Assembly (NCBI GenBank): GCA_045591315.1
Contig: JAZNSN010000008.1
Location: 1 to 64,000, forward strand
Direction of reading: 5' to 3'
DNA length: 64,000 bases
Origin: HGM04593 sp045591315
GTDB lineage: Bacteria; Bacteroidota; Bacteroidia; Bacteroidales; Bacteroidaceae
Shown here: positions 26,803 through 35,897 of the stretch, one piece after another
Layout: each line of letters opens with the position of its first letter
Numbering within the stretch: position 1 is the stretch's first letter
Program-made: the position numbers and the translations under genes
The notes under the pieces: model-generated
What the model saw: the letters and a program-made list of their open reading frames with translations, nothing else
Database searches by the model: none
Told to the model about the DNA's origin: nothing

Positions 26803-27201
26803 TTATCTGTTCGTGTAAAAATCGAGCGCTGCTTCAATGTCGTTCTTCGAACATTCTTTTTCTACGGTGTTTAGTCCTTTGTCAATCATGATGACTTTTT
26901 TTAGCGCTTCATCACTAATCTGCCCTACTATCTTGTCATACATTCTGCAGTCAAAATAGAACCTGCTGTAATTCTCATGTATATAATGTACTAATATGTG
27001 GAATTTGTCAGTCGGGAATCCTGCCTTTATGGTTGACAGGAACAGGGAGCAGATGTATGCAGCAGCTTTTACTTCATTTTCTTCTCGTTGGTCAAGAGCC
27101 TTGAACGCACTGATGAACGGTTCACCGAATTCCGGTGGCGGAAAATCCCTGCAAATTTTTCCGTATGCCAACATAATGTCGTGTCCGGTATTGCTTTTCA
27201 T
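26803..27201 (-). CDS. Hypothetical protein, 132 aa
   Basis: Not recognised. The ATG at 27201 (MKSNTGHDIML) is preferred to a TTG at 27219. Seen: a soluble, mainly helical protein without signal peptide or membrane segment. It has a Pro-rich FPPPEFGEPF near residue 20, a hydrophobic helix AAAYICSLFLSTIKAGF, and aromatic-rich HYIHENYSRFYFDCRMY. Codon use resembles its neighbours. Transcribed toward the lipoprotein gene but separated from it by about 86 nt containing that gene's promoter, so probably a separate unit. Divergent from the outer-membrane receptor. Confidence 0.6.
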   Translation of the reverse strand: MKSNTGHDIMLAYGKICRDFPPPEFGEPFISAFKALDQREENEVKAAAYICSLFLSTIKAGFPTDKFHILVHYIHENYSRFYFDCRMYDKIVGQISDEALKKVIMIDKGLNTVEKECSKNDIEAALDFYTNR

Positions 27202-27331
27202 TCTGTAAAAGTAACTCAAAAAAACTATTGTTGCCAGTTATAGTGCTTTTTATTGTCGAAAATAGCTATTTTATAGATAAATTAATATTAGATTTAAACT
27301 TTTCATTGCAATTGTTGTCAAATCCTTAAAT

Positions 27332-30268
27332 ATGCAAAATAGTGATATGAGATTCAGACTGTTCTTTATTATGCTTTTCTGTACAATTCCACTTCTCGCA
27401 CAGAAGAGCAGTACTATAACGGGTATCATTGTCGATAAGGAGAGCGGTGAGCCATTGCAGAATGCTACATTGCAGCTGTATTCATTGCCAGATTCTGTTT
27501 TTAAAGTTGGTGCAGCAAGTGACTATGACGGAAAATTCTCCCTGTCTGCTTCTGCTGCCGACTATTATCTCCGTGTATCATTCGTCGGTTATGTTGCTCA
27601 GAACAGTAATCTGAAGGTCGCAAAAGGGAAGAATGTCGATTTGGGCAAGATTGAACTCTCTACCGATGCCGTAGCACTGAAAGCTGCTGTAGTAACGGCT
27701 GAGGTGCCGCCGGTTACGGCTGCAGAAGACACGCTCGTATTCAATACAGCTGCATTCCGTGTGCCAGAAGGCTCAATGCTTGAGGAACTCATAAAGAAGT
27801 ATCCGGGTGTGGATATTGCCGATGACGGTACCATAAAGATAAACGGAAAGACCGTGAACCGTATCCTTATGAAGGGAAAGGATTTCTTCGGTACAGACAA
27901 GGATATGGCATTGAAGAATATCTCTGTTGACATTGTTGACAAAGTCAAGTTCTATGATAAGAAAAGTGATTTCTCCCGTGTAACAGGCATTGATGACGGC
28001 GAGGAGGAGACTGTTCTTGATCTGCAAATGAAGAAAGGTGTCGTTGACGGTCTATTCTCTAATACCGATGTGGGCTATGGAACTAAGGATAGATACACCT
28101 TCAAGAATACGACAGGCTATTATAACGATATGGCTCAATATACTCTTGTCATGTCGGCCAATAATTTGAACAGTCAGGGCTTTTCAGACGGGCGAGGACG
28201 TGGTTTCAGAGGCGGTAGCGGAGGTGGTCTTGTTACTCCAAAACAGGCCGGATTCAATTTTGCATATGAATCGGATAAGTTAGAATTAGGAGGTAACGTC
28301 AGGGCTAATCACAGAAATACGGATTCCAAGAACTGGAACTCAAGTGAGACATTTATGCCACAGATCGGGCGTAACCAGTTTTCTAATAGCCGCAGTAACA
28401 ACTTCAGCCGCTCGACCGGTTTCAATGCGGATATGCGTTTGGAGTGGAAACCTGATACAATGACAAATATCATCTTCCGTCCGTCATTTGGCTACTCTGC
28501 ATCGGACAGCTGGTCACAAAGCATCTCTGCAACATTCAATGAAGACCCGTTCAGTCGGGTGAAAGACTATGACAAGGATTTGTACGGGGATGTTCTTGCA
28601 GGAATGGATACAATAGCCGTGAACAGCAACAACAATGAGTCGCAGAGCAACAGCGAGAACCGTAACGTAAGTGCCAATCTGCAGATTAACCGTCGTTTGA
28701 ACAAGCCTGGGCGTAACCTTACATTCCGAGGACAGTTCTCATACGGCGACAGCGAGAGCAACAGTTACTCTGTAAACCGGGTAAAGTATTACCAATCTGA
28801 TGCCGGAAGCAACGGCTATGACCGTCAGCGTCATTCTGCAACTCCTTCCAAGAACTGGAGATATAATCTGCGTTTCAGCTATACCGAACCGTTGATGAAG
28901 AACCTTTTCCTGCAGTTGAGCTATAGCTACAATTACAGTTACAACAGTAGTGACCGTTCTACTTATGTCTTTGACAGCATACCCGGATATATAATGGAGC
29001 TTAGCCATCACTATAACACGCCATTGCTGCCTGACGACTACAGACAGTATATAGACAATGAGCTTAGCCGTCACTCTACATATCGTACTCAGCAGCACGA
29101 AGCGCAGCTCATGTTCCGTTATGTGACAGATAAGATGAACCTTAGTGCCGGAGTTACATGGATACCGCAGGAGACAAAAATGGATTATAAGTATCTTGGC
29201 ATAGACACTGTACTGAGGCGTAATGTCAGCAATGTTACTCCTAATCTGCGTTTCCGCTATAGGTGGTCGAAGCAGACAACCCTTAATATAATGTATAGGG
29301 GTTCTACAAGCCACCCTTCAATGACCGACCTGCTTGATATTACGGATGATTCCAATCCGCTGCACATAACAAAGGGTAATCCAGGGCTGAAACCCTCATT
29401 TACCAATAGCCTGAATGCGTTTTTTAATACATACAACACCGAGGCCCAGCGTGGATTCAATGTATATACAGGCTTCAGGAATACTATCAACAGCATAAGC
29501 CGCAAGGCTACATACATAGAGGAGACCGGTGCTACTATAACTCAGCCCGACAATATTAACGGCAACTGGAGCGTGAACGGCGGTGTCGTGTTCAATTCAG
29601 CAATCCCGGCAAACAAGAAGTTTACCTATAGCACGCATACTGATGCCAGCTATGCCAACAGTGTTTCCTATATAAGCGTACAAGGGGCTAAAAGCAGCGT
29701 AAAGAACAGAGCCAAGACAATAGGCCTTAGCGAGCGTCTGAATATCAATTACCGTGCCGATAAGTTCGATATATCACTGTCGGGATATGTCCGTTATTCA
29801 CACTCCTCTTCAAGTGCTCAGCCTGAGGATAAGATGAACATATACGACTTCTCATACGGTCCGAGCATGAACTATACTTTCCCGTGGTATAATATAAAGC
29901 TCTCGACCAATCTCTCCATGAGCAGCCGTCGCGGTTACAGCGACCCTAATGCCAATACCAATGAGCTGCTGTGGAATGCCCAGCTGTCGGCTAGCTTCCT
30001 CAAGAGAAATGCGCTTACAGTGTCGTTCCAGATATATGACATCCTGCATCAACAGAGCAACATCAGCCGCATTGTTGATGCTCTTTCTCGACGTGATTCC
30101 GAAACGAATGCAATATACAGTTACTGTATGTTCAACCTTTCGTATAAGTTCAACAACAATAAAAATGGTGATGACAACAAGAAAGGCAGGGGTGCACGTG
30201 AATATGGCATGCCCGGTGGTATGCGAGGCGGCATGCCTCCTGGCGGAATGCGCGGAGGCCGTTTCTAA
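27332..30268 (+). CDS. Outer-membrane beta-barrel receptor with carboxypeptidase-regulatory-like domain
   Basis: 978 residues (an internal ATG at 27347 may be the real start: MRFRLFFIMLFCTIPLLAQ). Seen: a signal peptide ending LLAQ, a CarboxypepD_reg/CNA-B-like domain (about 28-115, ITGIIVDKESGEPLQNATLQLY), and a plug-like region (YPGVDIADDGTIKINGKTVNRILMKGKDFFG). A beta-barrel of the OMP_b-brl_3 class fills the rest, with alternating aromatic strands. The tail is Gly/Met/Arg/Pro-rich (repeats of GGMRGG, GGMPPG), with a second Gly/Arg patch RGRGFRGGSGGG near residue 290. Related proteins resemble TonB-dependent transporters, but no SusD partner is adjacent. The ligand is unknown. Confidence 0.85.
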   Translation: MQNSDMRFRLFFIMLFCTIPLLAQKSSTITGIIVDKESGEPLQNATLQLYSLPDSVFKVGAASDYDGKFSLSASAADYYLRVSFVGYVAQNSNLKVAKGKNVDLGKIELSTDAVALKAAVVTAEVPPVTAAEDTLVFNTAAFRVPEGSMLEELIKKYPGVDIADDGTIKINGKTVNRILMKGKDFFGTDKDMALKNISVDIVDKVKFYDKKSDFSRVTGIDDGEEETVLDLQMKKGVVDGLFSNTDVGYGTKDRYTFKNTTGYYNDMAQYTLVMSANNLNSQGFSDGRGRGFRGGSGGGLVTPKQAGFNFAYESDKLELGGNVRANHRNTDSKNWNSSETFMPQIGRNQFSNSRSNNFSRSTGFNADMRLEWKPDTMTNIIFRPSFGYSASDSWSQSISATFNEDPFSRVKDYDKDLYGDVLAGMDTIAVNSNNNESQSNSENRNVSANLQINRRLNKPGRNLTFRGQFSYGDSESNSYSVNRVKYYQSDAGSNGYDRQRHSATPSKNWRYNLRFSYTEPLMKNLFLQLSYSYNYSYNSSDRSTYVFDSIPGYIMELSHHYNTPLLPDDYRQYIDNELSRHSTYRTQQHEAQLMFRYVTDKMNLSAGVTWIPQETKMDYKYLGIDTVLRRNVSNVTPNLRFRYRWSKQTTLNIMYRGSTSHPSMTDLLDITDDSNPLHITKGNPGLKPSFTNSLNAFFNTYNTEAQRGFNVYTGFRNTINSISRKATYIEETGATITQPDNINGNWSVNGGVVFNSAIPANKKFTYSTHTDASYANSVSYISVQGAKSSVKNRAKTIGLSERLNINYRADKFDISLSGYVRYSHSSSSAQPEDKMNIYDFSYGPSMNYTFPWYNIKLSTNLSMSSRRGYSDPNANTNELLWNAQLSASFLKRNALTVSFQIYDILHQQSNISRIVDALSRRDSETNAIYSYCMFNLSYKFNNNKNGDDNKKGRGAREYGMPGGMRGGMPPGGMRGGRF

Positions 30269-30277
30269 GAAGGATGC

Positions 30278-30325
30278 AATCTGTAACACAAAAGCGACCG
30301 CATGGTCGCTTTTGTGTTACAGATT
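30278..30325 (+). terminator. Terminator of the outer-membrane receptor gene
   Basis: A perfect 22-bp stem (30278-30299 with 30304-30325) with a GCAT loop, located 10 nt after the stop codon. The T-rich right arm includes CTTTTGTG. Confidence 0.9.
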
Positions 30326-30395
30326 GGTATATGCAGAGATATACAGCATCTGCTGAGAGAAATATTCAAGGCTGCATTAGTGTTTCTCATTTGTT

Positions 30396-30619
30396 TTTGT
30401 GAGTATATTCACCTTACGGTGCATATACAAACTGCACTCGCTGTAAAAAAATTGAAGCAAACTTCATATTTCTTGCTCGTTTGTGAGTATATTCGCCTTA
30501 CGGCGCATATACAAACTGCACTCGCTGTAAAAAAAATTGAAGTAAACTTCATATTTCTTGCTCGTTTGTGAGTATATTTGCCTTACGGTGCATATACAAA
30601 CTGCACTCGCTGTAAAATA
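30396..30619. repeat. Tandem array of covarying hairpin units (84, 85 and a partial 55 nt)
   Basis: Three head-to-tail copies begin TTTGTGAGTATAT at 30396, 30480 and 30565. Each contains a GTATAT...ATATAC hairpin with a TTAC loop. The stem base pairs change together: CACC/GGTG, then CGCC/GGCG, then TGCC/GGTG. Each copy also contains the invariant ACAAACTGCACTCGCTGTAAA; the first two add a second small hairpin TGAAG(C/T)AAACTTCA. The third copy is truncated 6 nt before the cardiolipin synthase start. This region of about 350 nt between genes holds no credible ORF. Confidence 0.85.
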
Positions 30620-30625
30620 TTTTCT

Positions 30626-32053
30626 ATGGTTTGGGATAGTGCAACGATAATGGGAACTCTTTACTGGCTTTATTGTATTCTGGCGGTATTGCTCATGGTA
30701 AGGGTCATGCTTAAGAACCGTGATACCGTAAAGACGCTTGCGTGGATGATGGTGCTGCTGTTCTTGCCTGTCCTTGGTCTGATTCTGTACTTCTTCTTCG
30801 GACGTGATACGCGTAGGGCTAAACTTATTGGCCGGCGTTTGCTGTCTCAGTTAAAGCAAAGGGATCATCTTTATGGCAATGGCGGAGGCGTTTTCGAAAT
30901 TCCGTCAGAATATCAGTCGTTGGTGTCCTTTTTCAGGAATTCGGCCTTAGCGCACCCGTTAGGTGCCGATGAGGTTGAAGTCATTGCTGATACAAAGATC
31001 TTTGCATCAAGGCTGGTCGGTGAACTGGAGAGAGCAGAGAATCACATACATATACAATTTTATATATTCGAAAATGATGAATTCGGCAGGGAAGTTGCCT
31101 CAGTTCTTGCCGAGAAAGCTCGTCAAGGTGTTGAGGTGCGATTGATTTATGACAGTGTGGGGTGTTGGAGCGTAGGTAAGGATTTTTTTGAGAAGATGCG
31201 CTGTGCCGGTGTCTATGTAGAATCGTTTCTGAAAGTCCGTTTCCCTCTTTTTACAAACAAGGTGAATTATAGGAATCATCGTAAGGTTGTTGTCATTGAT
31301 GGCAAAGTCGGTTTTGTCGGTGGGTGCAATATTGCCGACAGGTATGTCAAAGGTGTGGAATGGGGTATATGGCGCGATACGATGCTTCTTGTACGTGGTG
31401 CTGCTGTACATGGCTTGCAGGCATCTTTCCTGGTTGACTGGTATTTCGCAAACCGTTCTCTAGTGAGCGGAAAACGTTATTTTCCACACATCGTCGCAGG
31501 TGGGTGTGCTGTAATGCAGTCGGTACCGTCAAATCCGGTAGGTGAGATACGTACGATAATGAGCGGAATTATAAAACTGCTGTCTGCAGCAAAGGGCTAT
31601 GTGTATCTTCAGACTCCCTATTTTATGCCAAATGAACCGTTGCTGTTGGCACTTAAGAGTGCTGCCGTTTCTGGGGTTGATGTAAGGCTTATGATACCTA
31701 TGCATTCTGATAGCTTTGTTGCCGACCATATATCCATGTCGTATATCGGCAATTTGCTTAATGTGGGCGTGAAAGTTTATTTGTACACAAACGGACAACT
31801 TCACTGCAAAACAATTGTATGCGATGACTATGTCTCCTCAGTAGGTTCTGCGAACCTTGATTTCAGGAGCTTCTATTATAATTTCGAGATAAATGCATTC
31901 GTGTATGGCAAGGGTATCGCTCAGCAGCTCAAACAGCACTTTCTTGAGGATGTTGAGAAGTGTCATCAGATGTCGTTGAGTGAATACCGTTCACGTTCAT
32001 TCTTTCACCGTTGCTTTGAATCTGTCGCACGCCTTTTCTCCCCCTTGCTATAG
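30626..32053 (+). CDS. cls: Cardiolipin synthase, phospholipase D family
   Basis: 475 residues from the ATG at 30626; the longer frame reads into the repeat array. It joins phospholipids to make cardiolipin at the inner membrane. Seen: two N-terminal membrane helices (about 10-28 and 40-58), then two HKD motifs: H218-R-K220 with D225 (NHRKVVVIDG, followed by GGCN), and H392-C-K394 with D399 (LHCKTIVCDD, followed by GSANLDFRS). Both catalytic sites look intact and length is typical. The 3' end converges with rsmD across 25 nt. The upstream repeat array stops 6 nt before the start codon, so it probably sits in or next to the mRNA leader. Confidence 0.93.
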   Translation: MVWDSATIMGTLYWLYCILAVLLMVRVMLKNRDTVKTLAWMMVLLFLPVLGLILYFFFGRDTRRAKLIGRRLLSQLKQRDHLYGNGGGVFEIPSEYQSLVSFFRNSALAHPLGADEVEVIADTKIFASRLVGELERAENHIHIQFYIFENDEFGREVASVLAEKARQGVEVRLIYDSVGCWSVGKDFFEKMRCAGVYVESFLKVRFPLFTNKVNYRNHRKVVVIDGKVGFVGGCNIADRYVKGVEWGIWRDTMLLVRGAAVHGLQASFLVDWYFANRSLVSGKRYFPHIVAGGCAVMQSVPSNPVGEIRTIMSGIIKLLSAAKGYVYLQTPYFMPNEPLLLALKSAAVSGVDVRLMIPMHSDSFVADHISMSYIGNLLNVGVKVYLYTNGQLHCKTIVCDDYVSSVGSANLDFRSFYYNFEINAFVYGKGIAQQLKQHFLEDVEKCHQMSLSEYRSRSFFHRCFESVARLFSPLL

Positions 32054-32078
32054 AAATACATCTTATTTCAGGCAGTTC

Positions 32079-32624
32079 CTATAAAGGCTTTTCTTTGCTG
32101 AAGAATGTAAAATTGACACTTCCGTATGCGATGTGTCTCACGAAGTTGGGGTGTTGCTTGAAGTCATAGTCTTTGCCATGCTCGAAGACGAATATGCCAT
32201 TCGTGTTGAGAAGGTTGCTGTTGAGTACGATATCCGGGATTTCTCCTAATGTCTTGAGTGCATATGGCGGGTCTGCAAAAACTATGTCAAACCGACGGTT
32301 ACATCTTTTAAGGAAACGGAATACATCATCTCGTACAATGCGCCAGCTATTGTCATTGAGCGTCTGTTGGCATTTCTTTAGGAAACTGAAGTGCAATGAA
32401 TCCATTTCTACCGACACCACCTCATTGCAACCTCTTGAGAGAAGTTCCAGACTTATGCTGCCGGTACCCGAAAAGAGGTCAAGCGCAGAACGTTCATCGA
32501 AATCAATGATGTTGCAGAGTATATTGAACAGGTTCTCCTTTGCAAAATCTGTTGTAGGGCGGGCCTTGAATGTTCTGGGGATGTCAAAATGACGTCCTTT
32601 GTATTTGCCGCTGATTATTCGCAT
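32079..32624 (-). CDS. rsmD: 16S rRNA (guanine-N2)-methyltransferase RsmD
   Basis: 181 residues. It methylates G966 of 16S rRNA using SAM, by family assignment. Seen: MRIISGKYKGRHFDIPR at the start, RPTTDFAKENLFNIL, the SAM-binding motif I ALDLFSGTGSISLELLSRG (about 47-65), and the catalytic D118-P-P-Y121 in the context VFADPPYAL. The N-terminus overlaps the upstream DUF3822 gene by 10 nt, implying co-transcription. Confidence 0.95.
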   Translation of the reverse strand: MRIISGKYKGRHFDIPRTFKARPTTDFAKENLFNILCNIIDFDERSALDLFSGTGSISLELLSRGCNEVVSVEMDSLHFSFLKKCQQTLNDNSWRIVRDDVFRFLKRCNRRFDIVFADPPYALKTLGEIPDIVLNSNLLNTNGIFVFEHGKDYDFKQHPNFVRHIAYGSVNFTFFSKEKPL

Positions 32625-33418
32625 AGTATAAGTGTTTGCAGATCAAATGGTATTCCTTCTATCTTGTTAAGCAGGTTCGGCCTAAAAATCTTATTCGGGT
32701 TTATGCGCTTGCAGTTTTTAATGAATTTGCCAATCAATGGTATCATTTCTTCAACCCTTTTATCTCCGCATATATATAAGGTGTCGTCAACTTGAGACAG
32801 TTCCTGTTCTTTCCACATGCTCAATATGTAAAAGAGCGTATTCTGGCTGTTGTCGTTGCTGAATATGTTTATAAGTTCTGCCTTGCTGTCTTTTATTGAG
32901 AGTAACAGGGCATATTTTCCATGCAGGTATGCCAGCATGTATTTATCTCCCTCAAGAGGTGCTTTTGACGCAAATCCGGCCAGGATGCTTGCCGGGGTGA
33001 ATATGCTTGCCTCTCCTATGGAACATATCTCTTCGTACAGACCTTTCTCTATAGGGAATATAATCGTAAAACCCTGTGCATTCAGTTTGTTGGCAATAAT
33101 CTCAGTGTTGGTATTTCCGTTCGGGAAACATTGTCTGTAGAACAGCTTGTAGTTCTCCTTGTTGTCAAACTCTATAGGAATGGCTGTAAACTCATTTGTC
33201 TCTATGATGTATTTTATCTCATATTCATTGCATTCCTCGATAAAAGGGTTCTCCTCGATGCCGGCCTTGAGATTGGCTGCCATGCTGCGGCTCTTGTCTG
33301 TCTTGTAGAAAAAGTAATTCAACGAGTCTGGCTGCGACGGTATATAGTCGCAAAAACAAAATCCATCCGTACTTATACGAATGGATAATGTTCTTTTAAG
33401 GTTTTTATCCTTTGTCAT
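32615..33418 (-). CDS. DUF3822 family protein
   Basis: 267 residues, soluble, no signal peptide. Seen: a begin-to-end fold like the ASKHA-type DUF3822 family, with YKLFYRQCFPNGNTNTEIIANKLNAQGFTIIFPI, YMLAYLHGKYALLLSIKDSKAELINIFS, and TLYICGDKRVEEMIPLIGKFI. The family is largely restricted to Bacteroidetes and often lies beside rsmD, as here; its role is unknown. It overlaps rsmD by 10 nt and follows the membrane-anchored gene by 6 nt. Confidence 0.8.
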   Translation of the reverse strand: MTKDKNLKRTLSIRISTDGFCFCDYIPSQPDSLNYFFYKTDKSRSMAANLKAGIEENPFIEECNEYEIKYIIETNEFTAIPIEFDNKENYKLFYRQCFPNGNTNTEIIANKLNAQGFTIIFPIEKGLYEEICSIGEASIFTPASILAGFASKAPLEGDKYMLAYLHGKYALLLSIKDSKAELINIFSNDNSQNTLFYILSMWKEQELSQVDDTLYICGDKRVEEMIPLIGKFIKNCKRINPNKIFRPNLLNKIEGIPFDLQTLILCE

Positions 33419-33424
33419 CGGGCA

Positions 33425-34279
33425 TTATTCCCAGTTGCCGGCGTTGTTGTTAGGCTCCTTTACGTTACCTACTCTACGGCATGGTATGAGTGTTACGACC
33501 TCTTCGTTATTCTCGTCATACTTAGGTTCGCCCTTCTCATCAAGAACAGGCTCACGTCTTACTTGAGTTACATTCTTCTTGATGCCGAGGATGTAGTTGT
33601 TGTACTCCTGCTCATTAATGCCTTTGAGATACTGGTCGAAGTCGGCTCTTGCCTCAAAGAGGAACTGCTGTCCGCCGCTCTTTGTCGGAACACTGTCTGC
33701 CAAAAGAGTGAACTCCTCGCCATTACCGAACGGTATGTATCTTAGTGAGTCAACCGGGTAGTTCGGGTCGTGATACAAAGTATCTACAAGTGAAACCCAC
33801 ATTGTGTCACGGTGGAAATTATCGCGGATGCTTCCCTCGTTCTTGTTAAGAACGCTGATTTCGTCAATTTCTTTCCAGTTCCCATCTTCCTTAGCCTTTG
33901 CGATAAGGTCGAGAATTATCTTGTCTGCCTCGTCAACAGTCAAAGAAACCTCTGCGTCCTCTTTCATTTTGGCTTTCTTTCTCTTGATGTTGGCAACACT
34001 TTCCAACTGCATGTCGTTGAGCTCGTATGCCTTCTTTACAACAGGGAGTTTGTAGTTCTTCAAGAAACCGATAAGGGTGTCGAAACTGTTTGTGTATCTT
34101 CCATACTGTCCTTTGTACTCAACCTGTGCATTCTTGATGTCAACAAGACGAGCGATTACGGCACTGTCACGGTGTACTCTTACAGCCTCAAACTCAATAG
34201 GGCTCAAGATGCTACGCACATTGACAACTATCAATGTTATTGCAATGACGCCCAATAACACTTTTAATAAGTTTTTCAT
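33425..34279 (-). CDS. Membrane-anchored protein of unknown function
   Basis: 284 residues. Seen: one N-terminal transmembrane or signal-anchor helix (LLKVLLGVIAITLIVVNV, about 4-21) and a short SIVARL-like patch (DSAVIARLVDIKNAQVEYKGQYGRYTNSFDTLIGFL). The rest is a charged, soluble domain that is probably periplasmic and includes a helical segment ANIKRKKAKMKEDAEVS. The patch IKNAQVEYKxxYGxYxxSFDxLIxFL resembles the N-terminal assembly region of pilin/pseudopilin-like proteins, but no prepilin cleavage motif is certain. First gene of a three-gene unit with DUF3822 and rsmD. A -7 element lies 34 nt upstream. Confidence 0.65.
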   Translation of the reverse strand: MKNLLKVLLGVIAITLIVVNVRSILSPIEFEAVRVHRDSAVIARLVDIKNAQVEYKGQYGRYTNSFDTLIGFLKNYKLPVVKKAYELNDMQLESVANIKRKKAKMKEDAEVSLTVDEADKIILDLIAKAKEDGNWKEIDEISVLNKNEGSIRDNFHRDTMWVSLVDTLYHDPNYPVDSLRYIPFGNGEEFTLLADSVPTKSGGQQFLFEARADFDQYLKGINEQEYNNYILGIKKNVTQVRREPVLDEKGEPKYDENNEEVVTLIPCRRVGNVKEPNNNAGNWE

Positions 34280-34313
34280 TGTTATATTTTTTTATTTATG
34301 TATTTTCGTGTCG

Positions 34314-34321
34314 CAAAAATA
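34314..34321 (-). promoter_or_regulatory. -7 element of the anchor protein-DUF3822-rsmD operon
   Basis: The minus strand reads TATTTTTG, an exact TAnnTTTG match, 34 nt before the start codon. Confidence 0.5.
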
Positions 34322-34371
34322 AGATAAAAAAACGAATATCCCTTTTTGTTTACCTTTTTTATTAGGATAAA

Positions 34372-35805
34372 GTGATAAATAAATATTTAGCCTCGCAAAT
34401 TAAATCAAATTTTCCTTTCAATCCAACTCCTGAACAGGAAATTTCACTGGAAAATATATCTGCTTTCATTCTTTCTGCCGAAGAACGTAAGGTTTTCCTT
34501 CTTTGCGGTTATGCCGGTACGGGAAAGACATCTCTTGTTTCGGCTTTGGTGAGGACTTTGGAACAGCTCTCCCGCAAAACAGTGCTGTTGGCGCCGACCG
34601 GTCGTGCTGCAAAGGTGTTCTCTTCCTATTCGGGGAAAAGCGCATATACAATACATAAGTGGATATACCGCCAGAAGTCGATACTTGACAGTTCTGCTTT
34701 TGTGCTTATGGAGAATAGGGCTGTCAATACGCTTTTTATTGTAGATGAGGCATCTATGATTCCGAATGCAGGCGGTTCTTCTTTCGGCTCAGGTGCATTG
34801 CTTGACGATCTGATAGAGTTCGTCTATTCCGGTACGGGCTGTTCTCTTTTGTTGCTTGGTGATTCGGCGCAGCTTCCGCCAGTTGGAGAAATAGAGTCTC
34901 CGGCCCTCTCCTTACACTATCTTAAAGGTCTTTTCCTTCAATGCTATAGCATGGAAATGGTTCAGGTTATGAGGCAACTTGACGGGTCGGGTATTCTGCA
35001 GAATGCGACAATGTTGCGTGAGATGATTTCCAGAGGAGAAGAGGGGGTTATTCCTAATATAAGGCTTAAAGGCTTTGCTGATGTATGCCGTGTACAAGGT
35101 GACACGCTTATAGAGGCAATTGAAGGGTGTTACAATGATGCCGGGACAGACGAGACGATAATCCTTTGCCGTTCAAACAAAAGGGCGAATGTCTATAACG
35201 AGGGTATAAGGCGACGTATCCTTTACCGTGAAGATGAACTCAATCGAGGTGATATGCTTATGGTTGTGAAAAACAACTACTACTGGCGCGAGGTGTTGGG
35301 CCGCGAGGATAAGAGCATTCTTGAAAAACTCGATTTCATAGCCAATGGAGATGTAGCCGAGGTGGTCCGTGTCGGAGGCGTTGAGGAGATGTACGGATTC
35401 CGTTTTGCCGATGTGACTCTCTCCCTTCTTGATTATGACGCTTGTGAACTCGATGTAAAGATTATGCTTGATACCCTTTCAAGCGACTCTCCATCGCTCA
35501 CGCGAGAGGAGAATGAACGGCTCTTTTCGGCGGTGTGGAACGATTATCCCGAAATAAAGTCAAAACGCAAACGTATGGAAGCTGTTCGTTCCAATCCTTA
35601 TTATAATGCATTGCAGGTAAAGTACGGTTATGCCGTTACATGCCACAAGGCTCAAGGCGGTCAGTGGAAAAGGGTTTTTGTCGATCAGGGATATGTGACA
35701 GATGATATGATGAATGCTGATTATTACCGCTGGCTATACACGGCTATTACACGTGCAAGCGAGAAGCTCTATCTAGTAAACTGGAGCGAGAAACACTGTG
35801 TATAG
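34372..35805 (+). CDS. RecD/Dda-like superfamily 1 DNA helicase
   Basis: 477 residues from a GTG start; AGGA is at the right distance upstream and no suitable ATG exists nearby. Seen: Walker A CGYAGTGKTSL at about residues 45-55, motif Ia LLAPTGRAAKVFS, Walker B LFIVDEASMI, motif III LLLGDSAQLPPVG, and the C-terminal UvrD_C_2-type motif YAVTCHKAQGGQW followed by YRWLYTAITRASEKLYLVNW. This is the core of RecD2/Dda-type 5'-3' helicases without the longer N-terminal region of RecD. No RecB or RecC partner is in the window. Divergent from the upstream operon. Confidence 0.87.
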   Translation: MINKYLASQIKSNFPFNPTPEQEISLENISAFILSAEERKVFLLCGYAGTGKTSLVSALVRTLEQLSRKTVLLAPTGRAAKVFSSYSGKSAYTIHKWIYRQKSILDSSAFVLMENRAVNTLFIVDEASMIPNAGGSSFGSGALLDDLIEFVYSGTGCSLLLLGDSAQLPPVGEIESPALSLHYLKGLFLQCYSMEMVQVMRQLDGSGILQNATMLREMISRGEEGVIPNIRLKGFADVCRVQGDTLIEAIEGCYNDAGTDETIILCRSNKRANVYNEGIRRRILYREDELNRGDMLMVVKNNYYWREVLGREDKSILEKLDFIANGDVAEVVRVGGVEEMYGFRFADVTLSLLDYDACELDVKIMLDTLSSDSPSLTREENERLFSAVWNDYPEIKSKRKRMEAVRSNPYYNALQVKYGYAVTCHKAQGGQWKRVFVDQGYVTDDMMNADYYRWLYTAITRASEKLYLVNWSEKHCV

Positions 35806-35835
35806 CAACCTGCAATTCTGTATAACGTGGGGGGT

Positions 35836-35864
35836 ACAGCTGTAATTGGCATATAGCTGTTTTT
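35836..35864 (+). terminator. Weak candidate terminator after the helicase
   Basis: ACAGCT and AGCTGT flank a 13-nt loop and are followed by TTTT. The stem is only 6 bp. Confidence 0.35.
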
Positions 35865-35897
35865 GTATTTTCAGATTTCAAATGAATTGCTTTTGGG

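Noticed and set aside
30302..30571. Plus-strand ORF in the hairpin array
   Set aside because: The translated repeats merely echo the DNA repeat and the frame is not kept between units (84 vs 85 nt spacing).
30396..30619. CRISPR array
   Set aside because: The units are contiguous and similar along most of their length, with no unique spacers and no cas genes.
30396..30619. Transposon or IS remnant
   Set aside because: No transposase, terminal inverted repeats or target duplication were seen.
34372..35805. True RecD of a RecBCD complex
   Set aside because: No recB or recC is nearby and the protein lacks the longer RecD N-terminal region; RecD2/Dda-like is the safer call.
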